Positions 8,274-17,400 of a DNA stretch of 41,011 bases are shown one piece after another. Source of the stretch: Saprospiraceae bacterium. Its GTDB lineage: Bacteria > Bacteroidota > Bacteroidia > Chitinophagales > Saprospiraceae. The DNA lies in NCBI GenBank assembly GCA_028284395.1, contig JANQRV010000206.1, positions 1 to 41,011 of the forward strand, written 5' to 3'. The notes under the pieces were generated by a model that was given only the letters and a program-made list of their open reading frames with translations, ran no database searches and was not told the origin of the DNA. The stretch's first letter is position 1. Each line of letters begins with the position of its first letter. Both the position numbers and the translations under genes were made by a program.

Positions 8274-10601
8274 ATGAAACTTAAAGCGACCCTCTTTTTC
8301 TTTCATTTTGCGTCGATGGCGACCTTGCTCTTTGGGCAAAAGTTTACGGTCAGTGGTTACCTCCGTGATGCGGACACCGGCGAGGAATTACTCTATGCTG
8401 CCGTATCCGTCCTAGGCAGCAATGACGGTGTAACAACCAACGAATATGGCTATTATGCCCTCACTTTACCCACCGGGAAGTACACATTGACCAGTTCTTA
8501 TGTCGGCTACCAAAATCAGGTTATTGATGTGGACCTGACCAAAGATGTACGGGTAGACATTGAATTATTGCCGGGAGCCATCCTCCAAGAGGTCGTTGTT
8601 GCTGCTCCAGACGAAAATAGCAATATTAGAAGTACGGAGATGGGTAGCATCAACATCGACATCAAAGACATCCAGTTATTGCCGGTGCTTTTTGGCGAGA
8701 AAGACGTCCTTAAAACCATCCAGCTTTTACCTGGCGTAAGCCCGAGCAGTGATGGCAATGCCGGATTCTTTGTCCGGGGTGGAGATGCCGACCAAAATCT
8801 GGTGCTGCTTGACGAAGCTCCTATCTACAATGCCTCTCATCTTCTTGGGTTCTTCTCGGTTTTTAATTCCGATGCTTTGAAAGGGGTAAAGCTCTATAAG
8901 GGAGGCGTTCCTGCACAGTATGGCGGCCGTCTGTCCTCTATCCTTGACATCCGAATGAAAAATGGAAATGCCAGAAAATGGACTGCATCTGGAGGCATTG
9001 GTCTTATTTCTTCTCGACTGACAGCAGAAGGTCCTATCCTTGATAACCAAGGTTCTCTGATGATTTCCGGCCGCCGAACCTATGCCGATCTATTAGTGAG
9101 GGCCTTTTCCAATGAATACGATGATACCGCTCTCTATTTTTACGATCTCAATGCCAAGGCAAATTACAAGATCGGCCCCAAGGACCGCCTGTACTTATCT
9201 GGTTATTTCGGTCGTGACGTATTTCGGGCAGATACGCGGGGAATAGACTGGGGCAATGCGACTGGCACACTTCTTTGGAATCACATTTTTTCCGATCGGA
9301 TCTTTTCTAATACCTCCTTGATATACAGCGACTTCGACTATGGTTTTGCCGTAAACAATGCGGGAACTGCCATCGAATTGACCGCAGGGATTGTCAATTA
9401 CAATTTCAAACAGGATTTTACCTGGTTCCTCAACCCCGGTAATACGCTGCAATTCGGTATCAATGCCATTTTCCATCAATTCAAACCCGGTGATTTCAGT
9501 TACGAAAGCAACGACGGTGAAGAACCCAATCCAATATTTAATGAAGATCTTTCGATCGCCCCACAACAAGCGCTGGAAACGGGTTTCTACCTCGATAATG
9601 AGCAACGGCTCGGCAGTCGGCTGGCACTCTATTATGGAATACGGTTCTCTACCTTTAGTAACGTCGGTGCCCACGAAGTGAGAACCTATAACGAAAATGA
9701 TGAGATCACCAGTCGAACAAATTATCGCCGGGGTGAATTTTACAATACCTATTTCAACGTAGAGCCCCGATTCAACCTCAACTTCATTATTAATTCAAGG
9801 CAATCTCTCAAGTTTTCCTACAACCGAAACTACCAATACCTCCACTTGCTATCTAATGCTACTGCCGGTACTCCTACTGATATTTGGACACCTAGCACAC
9901 CGCTGGTCAAACCGAGTTCCGCCGACCAATTCGCGATCGGCTACTGGCTAAATTCGAAGAATGGCAGCTATGAATATGGCATTGAGGCCTACCACAAAAA
10001 GTTACAGGATTTGGTCGATTATGAAGATGGGGCAGAGACTTTCCTCAATCCGGACCTGGAAGCAGAGCTGGTTTTCGGTCAAGGCAGAGCAGCTGGCATC
10101 GAATTCCTGGTTAAGAAAAAAAAGGGTAAGTTATCGGGCTGGGTTGCCTATACCCTATCGAAATCAGAACGCCAATTTGACGCGATCAATGCAGGTAATT
10201 GGTTTTCTGCGCGCCAAGATAGAACCCACGATGTTGCCATTGTTGCGACTTACAAAATTTCTCCTCGTTTGGCTTTCTCGGGAGCCTGGATCTACTACAC
10301 CGGCGATGCCGTCACTTTTCCAGACGGCAAGTATAAAGTTGACGGCAGTGTCCTCACACTCTACAGTAGTCGCAATGGTGATCGAATGCCTGATTATCAC
10401 CGGCTGGACCTGGGCGTTTCCTGGTTGCTGAAAGAAGCATCGAAGTGGAATTCAGAACTAAATTTCACGCTTTACAATGTTTACAACCGGGCAAATGCCT
10501 TTTCGATCGATTTTAGAGAAAATGGCGATACGACGGAGGCGGTCAAAACTTCTCTTTTTGGGATCGTGCCGTCCGTAACCTGGAATTTTAATTTTCAATA
10601 A
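8274..10601 (+). CDS. TonB-dependent outer-membrane receptor with CarboxypepD_reg-like domain
   Basis: A 775-residue outer-membrane receptor. Signal peptide KLKATLFFFHFASMATLLFGQ is followed by a carboxypeptidase-regulatory-like beta-sandwich (FTVSGYLRDADTGEELLYA..., about 22-105). Next comes a plug domain containing VRGGDADQNLVLLDEAPIY and AQYGGRLSSILD, then a beta-barrel ending in an aromatic C terminus (VTWNFNFQ). The start at 8274 is chosen because it begins the signal peptide; the frame is open upstream, but that region lies inside the divergent helicase gene. A TAGATTTG match to the Bacteroidota -7 element at 8261-8268 has no good -33 partner. The DUF4249 lipoprotein gene follows 8 bp later, the usual partner in non-SusD TonB systems. 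Ligand unknown. Confidence 0.93.
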   Translation: MKLKATLFFFHFASMATLLFGQKFTVSGYLRDADTGEELLYAAVSVLGSNDGVTTNEYGYYALTLPTGKYTLTSSYVGYQNQVIDVDLTKDVRVDIELLPGAILQEVVVAAPDENSNIRSTEMGSINIDIKDIQLLPVLFGEKDVLKTIQLLPGVSPSSDGNAGFFVRGGDADQNLVLLDEAPIYNASHLLGFFSVFNSDALKGVKLYKGGVPAQYGGRLSSILDIRMKNGNARKWTASGGIGLISSRLTAEGPILDNQGSLMISGRRTYADLLVRAFSNEYDDTALYFYDLNAKANYKIGPKDRLYLSGYFGRDVFRADTRGIDWGNATGTLLWNHIFSDRIFSNTSLIYSDFDYGFAVNNAGTAIELTAGIVNYNFKQDFTWFLNPGNTLQFGINAIFHQFKPGDFSYESNDGEEPNPIFNEDLSIAPQQALETGFYLDNEQRLGSRLALYYGIRFSTFSNVGAHEVRTYNENDEITSRTNYRRGEFYNTYFNVEPRFNLNFIINSRQSLKFSYNRNYQYLHLLSNATAGTPTDIWTPSTPLVKPSSADQFAIGYWLNSKNGSYEYGIEAYHKKLQDLVDYEDGAETFLNPDLEAELVFGQGRAAGIEFLVKKKKGKLSGWVAYTLSKSERQFDAINAGNWFSARQDRTHDVAIVATYKISPRLAFSGAWIYYTGDAVTFPDGKYKVDGSVLTLYSSRNGDRMPDYHRLDLGVSWLLKEASKWNSELNFTLYNVYNRANAFSIDFRENGDTTEAVKTSLFGIVPSVTWNFNFQ

Positions 10602-10609
10602 AAAGATCA

Positions 10610-11413
10610 ATGATGTCACCCAAATATGATTGCCTGTTTCTATTAAACCTACTGGCTCTTTTGTGCTCCTGTGAAGAGGTCATCGAATTAGAACTCGACA
10701 GTGCGGAACAGCGTATCGTAATTGAAGCCAATCTTAATGCTACCGTGCGGAATTGTATTGTCCGGATCAGTAAAAGTGGTGACTTTTATGCCTCCAATCA
10801 GTTCGAAAACGTTGCTGGTGCCACTATTCTTGTGACGAATTCGACGGGCAATCAATACACGTTACGAGAAGCAGGCGACGGTCTTTATGCAGCAGGGGGA
10901 TTATTGATTTCTTCCGGAGAGATTGCTACCTTACAAGTAAAAATCAATCCAACGGATAATAGGTCCTTTACCGCGACCGACCTGGTGCCACAAAGAGTAG
11001 AATTGGATTCTCTATTTGTCGAACCAATTGAAGGAGATGGCCCGGGTCCGGAGTTCCGCCTGGTCGCTCAGTGGCAGGACATACCCGATGTAAGCAACTT
11101 CTATCGGTTAAAGGTATATCGCAACGGCATTTTTCAATCCGACGTCTACACCTTGACGAATGACGCTTTACGCGATGGCGAAATGATCGAACGACCGGTC
11201 ATTGGCAAGACTTATCGCCAAGGAGATGAACTTCGGGTAGAACTACTTTCCGTAAACCGGGGATATTACGATTACTTTGTCGATATTGCCAACAGTGGAG
11301 GGCGAGGCATCAGCAGTCCAACACCAGTCAATCCCGTCAGTAATATTAATAATGAAGCTTTGGGTTTTTTTGGTTTATGGCACATTTCCGAACGAACGAT
11401 CATCGCTCGTTAA
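10610..11413 (+). CDS. DUF4249 family lipoprotein, partner of the TonB receptor
   Basis: A 267-residue protein. The short hydrophobic leader ends in a lipobox (LLCSC, Cys21), so it should be lipidated and outer-membrane attached. Family signs are the opening E-x-x-I-E-L-x-L-D-S-A-E-Q-R-I-V-I-E, the Ig-like N-terminal half, LTDLVPQ/VELDSLFVEP in the middle, and YYDYFVDIANSGG...P..NPVSNINN-ALGFFG near the end. DUF4249 proteins are regularly encoded directly after TonB-dependent receptors in Bacteroidota and are thought to assist ligand capture; no biochemical role is established. Gap to the receptor gene is 8 bp, so one operon. Two ATGs in tandem (10610, 10613) are equally good starts. Confidence 0.9.
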   Translation: MMSPKYDCLFLLNLLALLCSCEEVIELELDSAEQRIVIEANLNATVRNCIVRISKSGDFYASNQFENVAGATILVTNSTGNQYTLREAGDGLYAAGGLLISSGEIATLQVKINPTDNRSFTATDLVPQRVELDSLFVEPIEGDGPGPEFRLVAQWQDIPDVSNFYRLKVYRNGIFQSDVYTLTNDALRDGEMIERPVIGKTYRQGDELRVELLSVNRGYYDYFVDIANSGGRGISSPTPVNPVSNINNEALGFFGLWHISERTIIAR

Positions 11414-12249
11414 AGGGTGACCATTTTCCGCAAATTTTTTGCATCAAAAAAGAATCAGATTTGCAAATCAAAATTTTAGACACTCTGTTTGTACGACATA
11501 ATGTTGTTGATCAATCAAAGCAATCTATCTGGTTTCTACATGGGTTTGCCGATTCTGGTCTAGCCTACAAGGAAGTTTTTGAATCTTCCATCAACGGCCA
11601 TTTCAACATATATGTCGTTGATTTACCTGGATTTGGTGTCAGTCCTCTAAACCCAACTTGTATTGGGATTAAACAACAAGCTGAGCTGCTTTCAAAAGTT
11701 ATTTTGAAGGAAACTTCACAACAAGACAAGGTTAATATAATTGCGCATTCCCTTGGAGCCCTCATTGGAACCTGGGTCTGCCAAACTTTGACAAATAAAA
11801 TCAATTGTTATGTCAGCATAGAAGGTAATCTCACTGAAGCCGATAGTTATTTTTCCAGCAAGCCACTAAAATTTGATACTGCTCAGGAGTTTGCGACGTC
11901 TTTTCAAAAAGAAATCTTCGAAATCGCCAAAAAAGATGATCGTTTTAAAAGGTACTATAGTAGCATAAGATTCGCCAACCCGGAAGCCATGAGGAATTGG
12001 GGCTTTAGCAGTCAGGAGCACATCAAAGGGAATAAATGTGGCTATGAATTTAAAGACCTCCCCGGTAAGAAGTTGTACATTTGGGGAGATGTAGACACGC
12101 CCGAAGAAACGCGGGATTTTATAAAAACCCACGAAATTCCTCATCAAATGTATCCGGGAATTGGCCATTGGCATATGATAGAAAATGCCGGTGAATTTTA
12201 TAGCGACATAAACCGGATCATCAAAACAGGTCGAAATTCAATGCGTTGA
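11377..12249 (+). CDS. Alpha/beta hydrolase
   Basis: About 290 residues, no signal peptide or membrane segment, so cytoplasmic. Alpha/beta-hydrolase signs: oxyanion-hole segment HGFADSG (55-61), VDLPGFGVS strand/loop, nucleophile elbow AHSLGA (Ser125), acid in IWGDVDT (Asp238) and catalytic His264 in GIGHWHM. The reaction (esterase, lipase, C-C hydrolase or other) cannot be told. The ATG at 11377 overlaps the DUF4249 gene by 37 bp. Recognisable fold sequence begins near residue 29, where a TTG (11461) is an alternative start, so the true N terminus is uncertain. The gene looks more AT-rich than its neighbours by eye, which could mean separate acquisition. Confidence 0.82.
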   Translation: MAHFRTNDHRSLKGDHFPQIFCIKKESDLQIKILDTLFVRHNVVDQSKQSIWFLHGFADSGLAYKEVFESSINGHFNIYVVDLPGFGVSPLNPTCIGIKQQAELLSKVILKETSQQDKVNIIAHSLGALIGTWVCQTLTNKINCYVSIEGNLTEADSYFSSKPLKFDTAQEFATSFQKEIFEIAKKDDRFKRYYSSIRFANPEAMRNWGFSSQEHIKGNKCGYEFKDLPGKKLYIWGDVDTPEETRDFIKTHEIPHQMYPGIGHWHMIENAGEFYSDINRIIKTGRNSMR

Positions 12250-12290
12250 TGTCGTTCGATGTTGTTGTTCATTAGACCAGCAAAGCTCCA

Positions 12291-12791
12291 TTAGGATTCA
12301 AATGTTTCCTGAGAACCCGAGATGGGCTTTTTTCTATGGGCAGGAACTAGATCAGCAGTAGATTGTCCTTTAGACCTGATCGCCAAGCGACAATGGTGCT
12401 TTCCGGAATTGGATTGAGATTCCAACACAATTAATTCTCCACCGATCGCTTCCATCAGTTTCCGATCATAGTTCATCAATTTATAGCAAGCTTCTACATT
12501 TCCGGTTCCTCTGAGTGGGCAGTGCAGATGTATTTCGGTATAGGCAGTATCCTCGGTTATTTCTCCTAATTTAAAATACTGCTGTCCATCCTTAGGCATC
12601 ATCTGTTGCCAACTTTTGGCCAATTCACCAACCTCTTTTGAAGGCTCCGGTTGGTTTAAAAATATGTTCAGTTTAGCTGTTTGGTCGGTTGCCCACTGGG
12701 TTATGGCGTCAAATAGCTGCCTTTGAGAAAAGAAGGCGAGTATTCGCAAAGTAACCTTAAAAACTGCCAGTTTTTCCAAGTATTTTTTCAT
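12291..12791 (-). CDS. Unrecognised 166-residue protein
   Basis: Not recognised. The N terminus is basic and hydrophobic (KYLEKLAVFKVTLRILAFFSQRQLF), without a clear signal peptidase site. A central helical part has W-A-T-D-Q and K-S-W-Q-Q. The C-terminal half contains HCPLRGTGNVEACYKLMNYD and then GGELIVLESQSNSGKHHCRL, i.e. four cysteines, two histidines and a YDR; this resembles the ligand-binding ends of V4R- or ATC-hydrolase-like domains only loosely. The start codon overlaps the stop of the 31-residue FAD fragment by the ATGA arrangement, and the Crp/Fnr gene lies upstream on the same strand, so all three may be one transcript. Convergent with the hydrolase gene, 41 bp away. Confidence 0.6.
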   Translation of the reverse strand: MKKYLEKLAVFKVTLRILAFFSQRQLFDAITQWATDQTAKLNIFLNQPEPSKEVGELAKSWQQMMPKDGQQYFKLGEITEDTAYTEIHLHCPLRGTGNVEACYKLMNYDRKLMEAIGGELIVLESQSNSGKHHCRLAIRSKGQSTADLVPAHRKKPISGSQETFES

Positions 12792-12883
12792 TTGTCTACA
12801 ATTTCAAATGAGATACCGGCTTTCTTAAGCGCAACTGCAGTAGCTAATCCAGCTGGTCCGGCACCAATAATTAAATGCTTCAT
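12788..12883 (-). pseudogene. N-terminal fragment of an FAD-dependent oxidoreductase
   Basis: An ATG-initiated 31-codon frame encodes beta-strand HLIIGAGPAGLA, helix TAVALKKAG and second strand ISFEIVD, ending in K then TGA. This is the dinucleotide-binding fold start of flavin monooxygenases/oxidoreductases (GxGxxG intact), normally followed by several hundred more residues. Nothing downstream in any frame continues the family. It is therefore probably the remnant of a deleted gene, although the perfect start codon, the lack of mutations and the ATGA coupling to the next gene leave open a translated leader role. Confidence 0.75.
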
Positions 12884-12918
12884 CAGATTTTCAATCTTTT
12901 GATCTTCAATGACGAAGA

Positions 12919-12926
12919 CAAAAATA
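12919..12926 (-). promoter_or_regulatory. Candidate -7 promoter element for the FAD fragment and 166-residue gene
   Basis: TATTTTTG on the minus strand matches the Bacteroidota -7 consensus TAnnTTTG and lies 35 bp before the ATG of the FAD fragment. No TTG at the usual 19-21 bp spacing is present upstream, as expected of activator-dependent promoters. Short motif, so chance is possible. Confidence 0.35.
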
Positions 12927-12949
12927 GATGCTACCGGATCCAAAAACTG

Positions 12950-12961
12950 TGACAAATGTCA
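12950..12961. promoter_or_regulatory. Candidate Crp/Fnr-type operator
   Basis: TGACA-AA-TGTCA, a perfect palindrome of 5-bp arms with the TGAC-N4-GTCA layout common among Crp/Fnr-family sites. It overlaps the stop codon of the Crp/Fnr gene and is centred about 41-43 bp upstream of the start point predicted from the -7 element at 12919-12926, the class II activator position. Inference from spacing only. Confidence 0.35.
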
Positions 12962-13528
12962 ATTAATGCCCGATCGTATTCTGCTCAAGGTTTCCCGGGT
13001 GATCCCCAAATAACTCGATAAATGCTTATTTGAGATGGATTGAATCAAGTGCGGTTGGTCTTCAAGGATTAGTTTGTATTTCTCAGTAGCAGAATGAGTT
13101 TGGATCACAAACAAGCGCTTCTCGAGTTGTATGGTATACAAAGAGCTAAAAAAGTTGATCGTTCTTTCTATTTCAATGGCTTCTTTCTGGATCTCAATTA
13201 GACGTTGACGACTAATTTTGTACAGGGTTCCGTCGGTCAACATCTCAATACTTTCATAACTTGGTGCTTGTGGAAAGAAACTGGTAAAGGAGGTGATGAA
13301 ATCATCTTTGAAACCAAACCAGGTAGTTATATCCGCACCGTTCCTGAAGGAGAAGGACCGACAAATTCCATTTGCCAGGAAATAGAGATTTCTACAGACA
13401 TCCCCCTGATTAAGCAATCTTTCTCCCTTTTTCTTTTCTTCCTTTTGAAATGCTGAATCAATAATTCTGAGGACTTCACCTCGCAAATGAGGCATTTTCA
13501 ATTTGATGTATGCTGTAAGATCATTCAT
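12959..13528 (-). CDS. Crp/Fnr family transcriptional regulator
   Basis: 189 residues: a cyclic-nucleotide-binding beta-roll (about 20-115; KGERLLNQGDVCRNLYFLANG), a dimerisation helix (about 118-150) and a C-terminal helix-turn-helix (SISNKHLSSYLGITRETLSR, about 163-182). This is the short Crp/Fnr form widespread in Bacteroidota. The beta-roll lacks the RxA cAMP-phosphate motif of E. coli Crp, so the effector is unknown, and no Fe-S cysteine set is present. A candidate operator overlaps its own stop codon, and an oxidoreductase fragment plus an unrecognised gene follow on the same strand, which are its likeliest targets. Confidence 0.9.
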   Translation of the reverse strand: MNDLTAYIKLKMPHLRGEVLRIIDSAFQKEEKKKGERLLNQGDVCRNLYFLANGICRSFSFRNGADITTWFGFKDDFITSFTSFFPQAPSYESIEMLTDGTLYKISRQRLIEIQKEAIEIERTINFFSSLYTIQLEKRLFVIQTHSATEKYKLILEDQPHLIQSISNKHLSSYLGITRETLSRIRSGIN

Positions 13529-13695
13529 TTTTAGTTCACTTTGCTAAGCTCAATTGGCATTTTAAGCCCGATCCGAAAAGTCATGATTTTTTCTTGTTCT
13601 GCGGAATTATGCAGATCGTACTGTTCTTTGTTAAAAGAAATAAAACCAACAATAACCCCCAATAAAAGTGGTTTTTCATATAAACCCTAATTGAG
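13529..13695. other. Intergenic region upstream of the Crp/Fnr gene
   Basis: 167 bp between the divergent Crp/Fnr gene and the decayed reading frame. It should contain the regulator's promoter; no TAnnTTTG match, long inverted repeat or RNA gene was seen. Confidence 0.4.
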
Positions 13696-13959
13696 ATGAC
13701 CGTTCGCACCTTACTTTTCCTAACTACTTCTCTTTTTTTTGTCCAAAACTGTTCGCTAAATGACTGAGAAACGCAATCGATTAGCAGTGAAGAAATATCG
13801 GATGGTGCATCAATCTTTTATGTGGTAGTTCCCTTAATCGCTTCTTGCAATCGTACCCGGAAGCAGAAGCCATCATCGCCCTATCACAAGAGAGTTATCG
13901 AAACGTTCTACGGTCTAAAAGCCTGGATGGAGGACGATAACTGTTGCCCATTCCGTTAA
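13696..13959 (+). pseudogene. Decayed small lipoprotein-like gene
   Basis: From ATG 13696 the frame reads a lipoprotein-like leader (TVRTLLFLTTSLFFVQNCS) and then hits TGA at 13765-13767. Reading through gives a hydrophilic segment (ETQSISSEEISDGASI). A change of frame near 13818 then yields a more protein-like stretch (NRFLQSYPEAEAIIALSQES...RSKSLDGGR) that ends in a stop near 13940. An in-frame stop plus a frameshift suggest an inactivated gene of under 90 codons. Family not recognised; it could also be non-coding sequence that happens to look like a leader. Confidence 0.4.
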
Positions 13960-13997
13960 TTTCATGTAAATTATCCGTTAATCCAATATTAAACAGG

Positions 13998-14387
13998 ATG
14001 CAAGTACTGCCATCTTTATACATTGCGCCTAGCGAATTGGGAGGGAAAGGAGTATTCACTGCCAGCAGCATTGACGAAGGCGTATTGATTGAAGTGAGTC
14101 CTGTACTCGTTCTTCCAAAAAAGGATACTGTACACATTCACGCCACACGATTGCACGACTATTACTTCCTGTGGGGAGAAGATCAAAAACAATGCGGCAT
14201 CGTACTGGGATATGGTTCTTTGTATAATCACGCTTACCAACCCAATGCAGAGTATCGCCCGGACTTTAAAGGGGATACACTCGATTTTTATACCTTGAGG
14301 GAGATCCAGCCGGGTGAAGAGATTACGGTAAACTATAGTGGAGATCCGGAGGGCAAGCAGCGGTTTTGGTTTCGGGTTAACAATTGA
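13998..14387 (+). CDS. SET domain-containing protein
   Basis: A 129-residue single-domain protein. SET signatures in order: opening ELGGKGVFT, central YGSLYNHAYQPNAEY (the NHxxxPN knot motif, here NHAYQPN), and EITVNYSGD near the end (the E-I-x-x-x-Y element). The post-SET cysteine region is missing. The family transfers methyl groups from S-adenosylmethionine to protein lysines in eukaryotes; the short bacterial forms have mostly unknown targets. ATG 13998, preceded by ACAGG, starts exactly at the domain; an upstream TTG would add 18 residues unlike the family. It stands alone between the decayed frame and the terminator of the first giant gene. Confidence 0.88.
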   Translation: MQVLPSLYIAPSELGGKGVFTASSIDEGVLIEVSPVLVLPKKDTVHIHATRLHDYYFLWGEDQKQCGIVLGYGSLYNHAYQPNAEYRPDFKGDTLDFYTLREIQPGEEITVNYSGDPEGKQRFWFRVNN

Positions 14388-14408
14388 GGGTATCACATCA
14401 TACAGACC

Positions 14409-14438
14409 AAAAAAGGAGGAAGCCCAACGACTTCCTCC
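14409..14438 (-). terminator. Rho-independent terminator of the 2202-residue surface protein gene
   Basis: Perfect 8-bp stem (GGAGGAAG/CTTCCTCC, 14415-14422 and 14431-14438) with an 8-base loop, followed on the minus strand by six T. It lies 46 bp past the stop codon at 14485. The same hairpin is 28 bp past the SET gene but has no T run on that strand. Confidence 0.8.
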
Positions 14439-14484
14439 AACATAATCCCATAAATACTTGATATCGTATTCTCTTACCGATTCG

Positions 14485-17400
14485 TCAATTAGTGACGATC
14501 ATTCTCTTGGTAACTCGTTTATTTTCTGTAATCAAAGTATAATGGATCAACCCGGAAGGCAGGTCTCCCCTATCGATCTCCACTTCATGATGGCCGGCAG
14601 AGAACTCTCTGGTAATTCTTTTTATTGTTTCACCGGAAATTCCGGTAAGCATCAAGGTAGCAGTGCCCGGCTGAGGCAGGTCAAAGCCTATGACGGTGCG
14701 ATCCCGAAATGGGTTCGGCTGATTTTGGTGTAGTCGAATCGCCTCCGGTTGTAACGCCATTGACATTTCATCTTTTCCAATTGTATTATTTCCGGCTTCT
14801 TGTGTAAGCCCCAACAAGGATTCTACGCCTGGAGTAGCATTCTGTTGATTATGAACTTGCAAGCTCTGTAGCGCGACATAACCAGCATCGATATCCCAAT
14901 TCCGATAAGTCCCATCGGGCAGGCTTAATATTCCGGTCCTTCCAGTAACAGGGTCAATATCTGAATCTTTGGTAAAGTCGGTTCCTTGGTGTTGCTTTGT
15001 AATTTCATAACCGGCCGGTGTCTCAAATTCTAAAATGTAGCTTCCGCCCCTAATAGAGAAATAGAATTCACCATCACTGTCGGTAGCTGTGGTCTGAATG
15101 ACCGACAAGTCATTAGCGTCCAGCAATTTCACACTAACACCGCCAAAACCGTACTCTCCCCCATCCTGAATACCATTAGCATTGGCATCGTCAAAGACCA
15201 TGTTCCCGATCAACGGACAATCGATGAATTCGAAAGGAATCCCCTCCATGTCCAAATAGGCGCAAAGGCCTTCACCCTCGATTTCAGCCGCTAGTTGATT
15301 CAAAGATGTCACTCTGAATTGAATGTTATCCAACAGGTCGATGTAATTGTCACTGGTCTGATCAGGGTCATAAATCAAACAGTGTACTCGGCACACACCA
15401 GGTTCTGGCTTCGGCACGTAAAAAATGGGGGCATCATTAATCTTCTCGAAGAGTAATTCATCTCCTTCCGAAAGGATATACATAACTTCATATCCCTTTG
15501 GTATCAACGGCATGCCCACCGGAGTAGCACTAATAGTAACGGAAGGTTCAGTCATTTCGCAAAGGTAAATGTCTGGATCTTGATCTAAAGAGAGTTCACA
15601 ATAGGCATAGCAGGCAGTCGGATCATAGAAACCAGCATCCCAATCAGTGGTAGAATAGGTCGCATTGGGAAAGAACAAAGCCGTAGTTTGCCCGGTCAAA
15701 GGATCAATATCCGAATCCAACGCCGGATCGCTCCCCTGGAAAGCAGGAGAAATAGAATAGCCTTCGGGTGTTTCAAAATGCAGATAATAGTTGCCGCCTG
15801 GCAAAACGCTAAACGAATAATAACCATTCTCAAAGGTGAATGTCTCTCGAATCACTGCGTCGTCAAGAGCATTTCGTAGCTGTACTTTGACATCGGCCAT
15901 TCCATTTTCATTCTCTTCTTGTATACCGTTGCGATTGCTGTCTTCAAAAACGTAGTCTCCTATGAATACACATTGAATGAATTCGAATTGGACACCGTCT
16001 AGATCAAGGTAGGCACAGATGCCGGCATCGTCGATAGCTGTTTTGATATCATTCAGAGAAGTGCCAAACTGGTTCAACATCGCATCATCAAAATAGTGTT
16101 CACTCTCCGGATCTGGATCATAGACTACGCAATGAACCCGACATACACCCGGTTGAGGCTTGGGCACCTCAAAAATGGGAACATCATTTACCTTCTCAAT
16201 CAACAGAGCATCTCCATCCGTCAGGACGTATTTAACCCGGTAGCCATTTGGAATGATGTCATTACCGGTGGAGGATGCTTCTACTATTACCGACGGAGAT
16301 GTCATTTCGCATAGATAGATTTCTTCATCGGTATCGAGCTGGAGTTCACAATATACGTCGCAAGATTCAGGACGATAAAAACCGGCATCGATGGTACGGT
16401 CGAATTGTCCTGATTCGACGGTTATCAGGCCGGTCATACCCGTATTGAATCCCGGATCGCTATCGAGTCCATCATCAGTACCCATATGTCGTGGACTTCC
16501 CTCGAATCCATCGGGAGCCACAAACTGCAAGCGGTAATCACCCGGGCGAAGAGAACCAAAAATGTACCAGCCATTTTGGTCGGTGATCACTTCTTCTCGG
16601 GTTTTTCCAAAACGATTCAGTAGATAGATTCTGGCTCCTTGAATACCGGGTTCACCTTCATCCTGAATACCATTGATGTTGATGTCTTCCCATACGAAGT
16701 TGCCAATGGCGGCACAGTCCGAAAACCGGAACTCGGCTCCCTCTTTATCGATGTCGGCACAGATGTTGTCCGTGACGAACCGTTCATTGAGGTCTGCCAC
16801 CGTTGTCAAACCAATCTGAATATTATTCGGATCAAATGTATTCGGATCGTATACAAAACAATGAATGGTACAGGCCACTGGGGTTTTTGGTGTATTGAAA
16901 GTGAAACTTGGTTCAGAACTGATCGCCTCCAGAAGTAGATTGTCACCTTCTGTCAGTAAATAGGCGACAACGTAGCCTTCCGGCACCACGCCCGGTTCGA
17001 TTACGGTTACACTGACGGTCGTATTACGACCATTTTCGCACATATACAAGACCGGCTCCTGGTCTAATTCAACCTTACAGGCCTCCACCTCACAAACCGG
17101 CACCTCTCCTTCGCAGGTGCATTTGTCCTCTAGTACAACATCACCAATGGTCATTGGATCTCCGTCATTGCAGGGTGTACCTGGTACGGCAGGATAAAAA
17201 GCATTATCTGGCCGGCAATCCAGTTGGTCGCAGATACCATCCTCGTCCTCATCGCTGGGCGCAACAATAGTAACCTCTCCTAAATCGACGGGGCAGTCGT
17301 CATTCCCCCACCGTACGGCCAAGTGATAAGTTCCCGGCAGTAGTTCATCAAAAGTGGCGGTACCGGCATCATCTTTCACATAAAGAGGGAAAGTGTTGCC

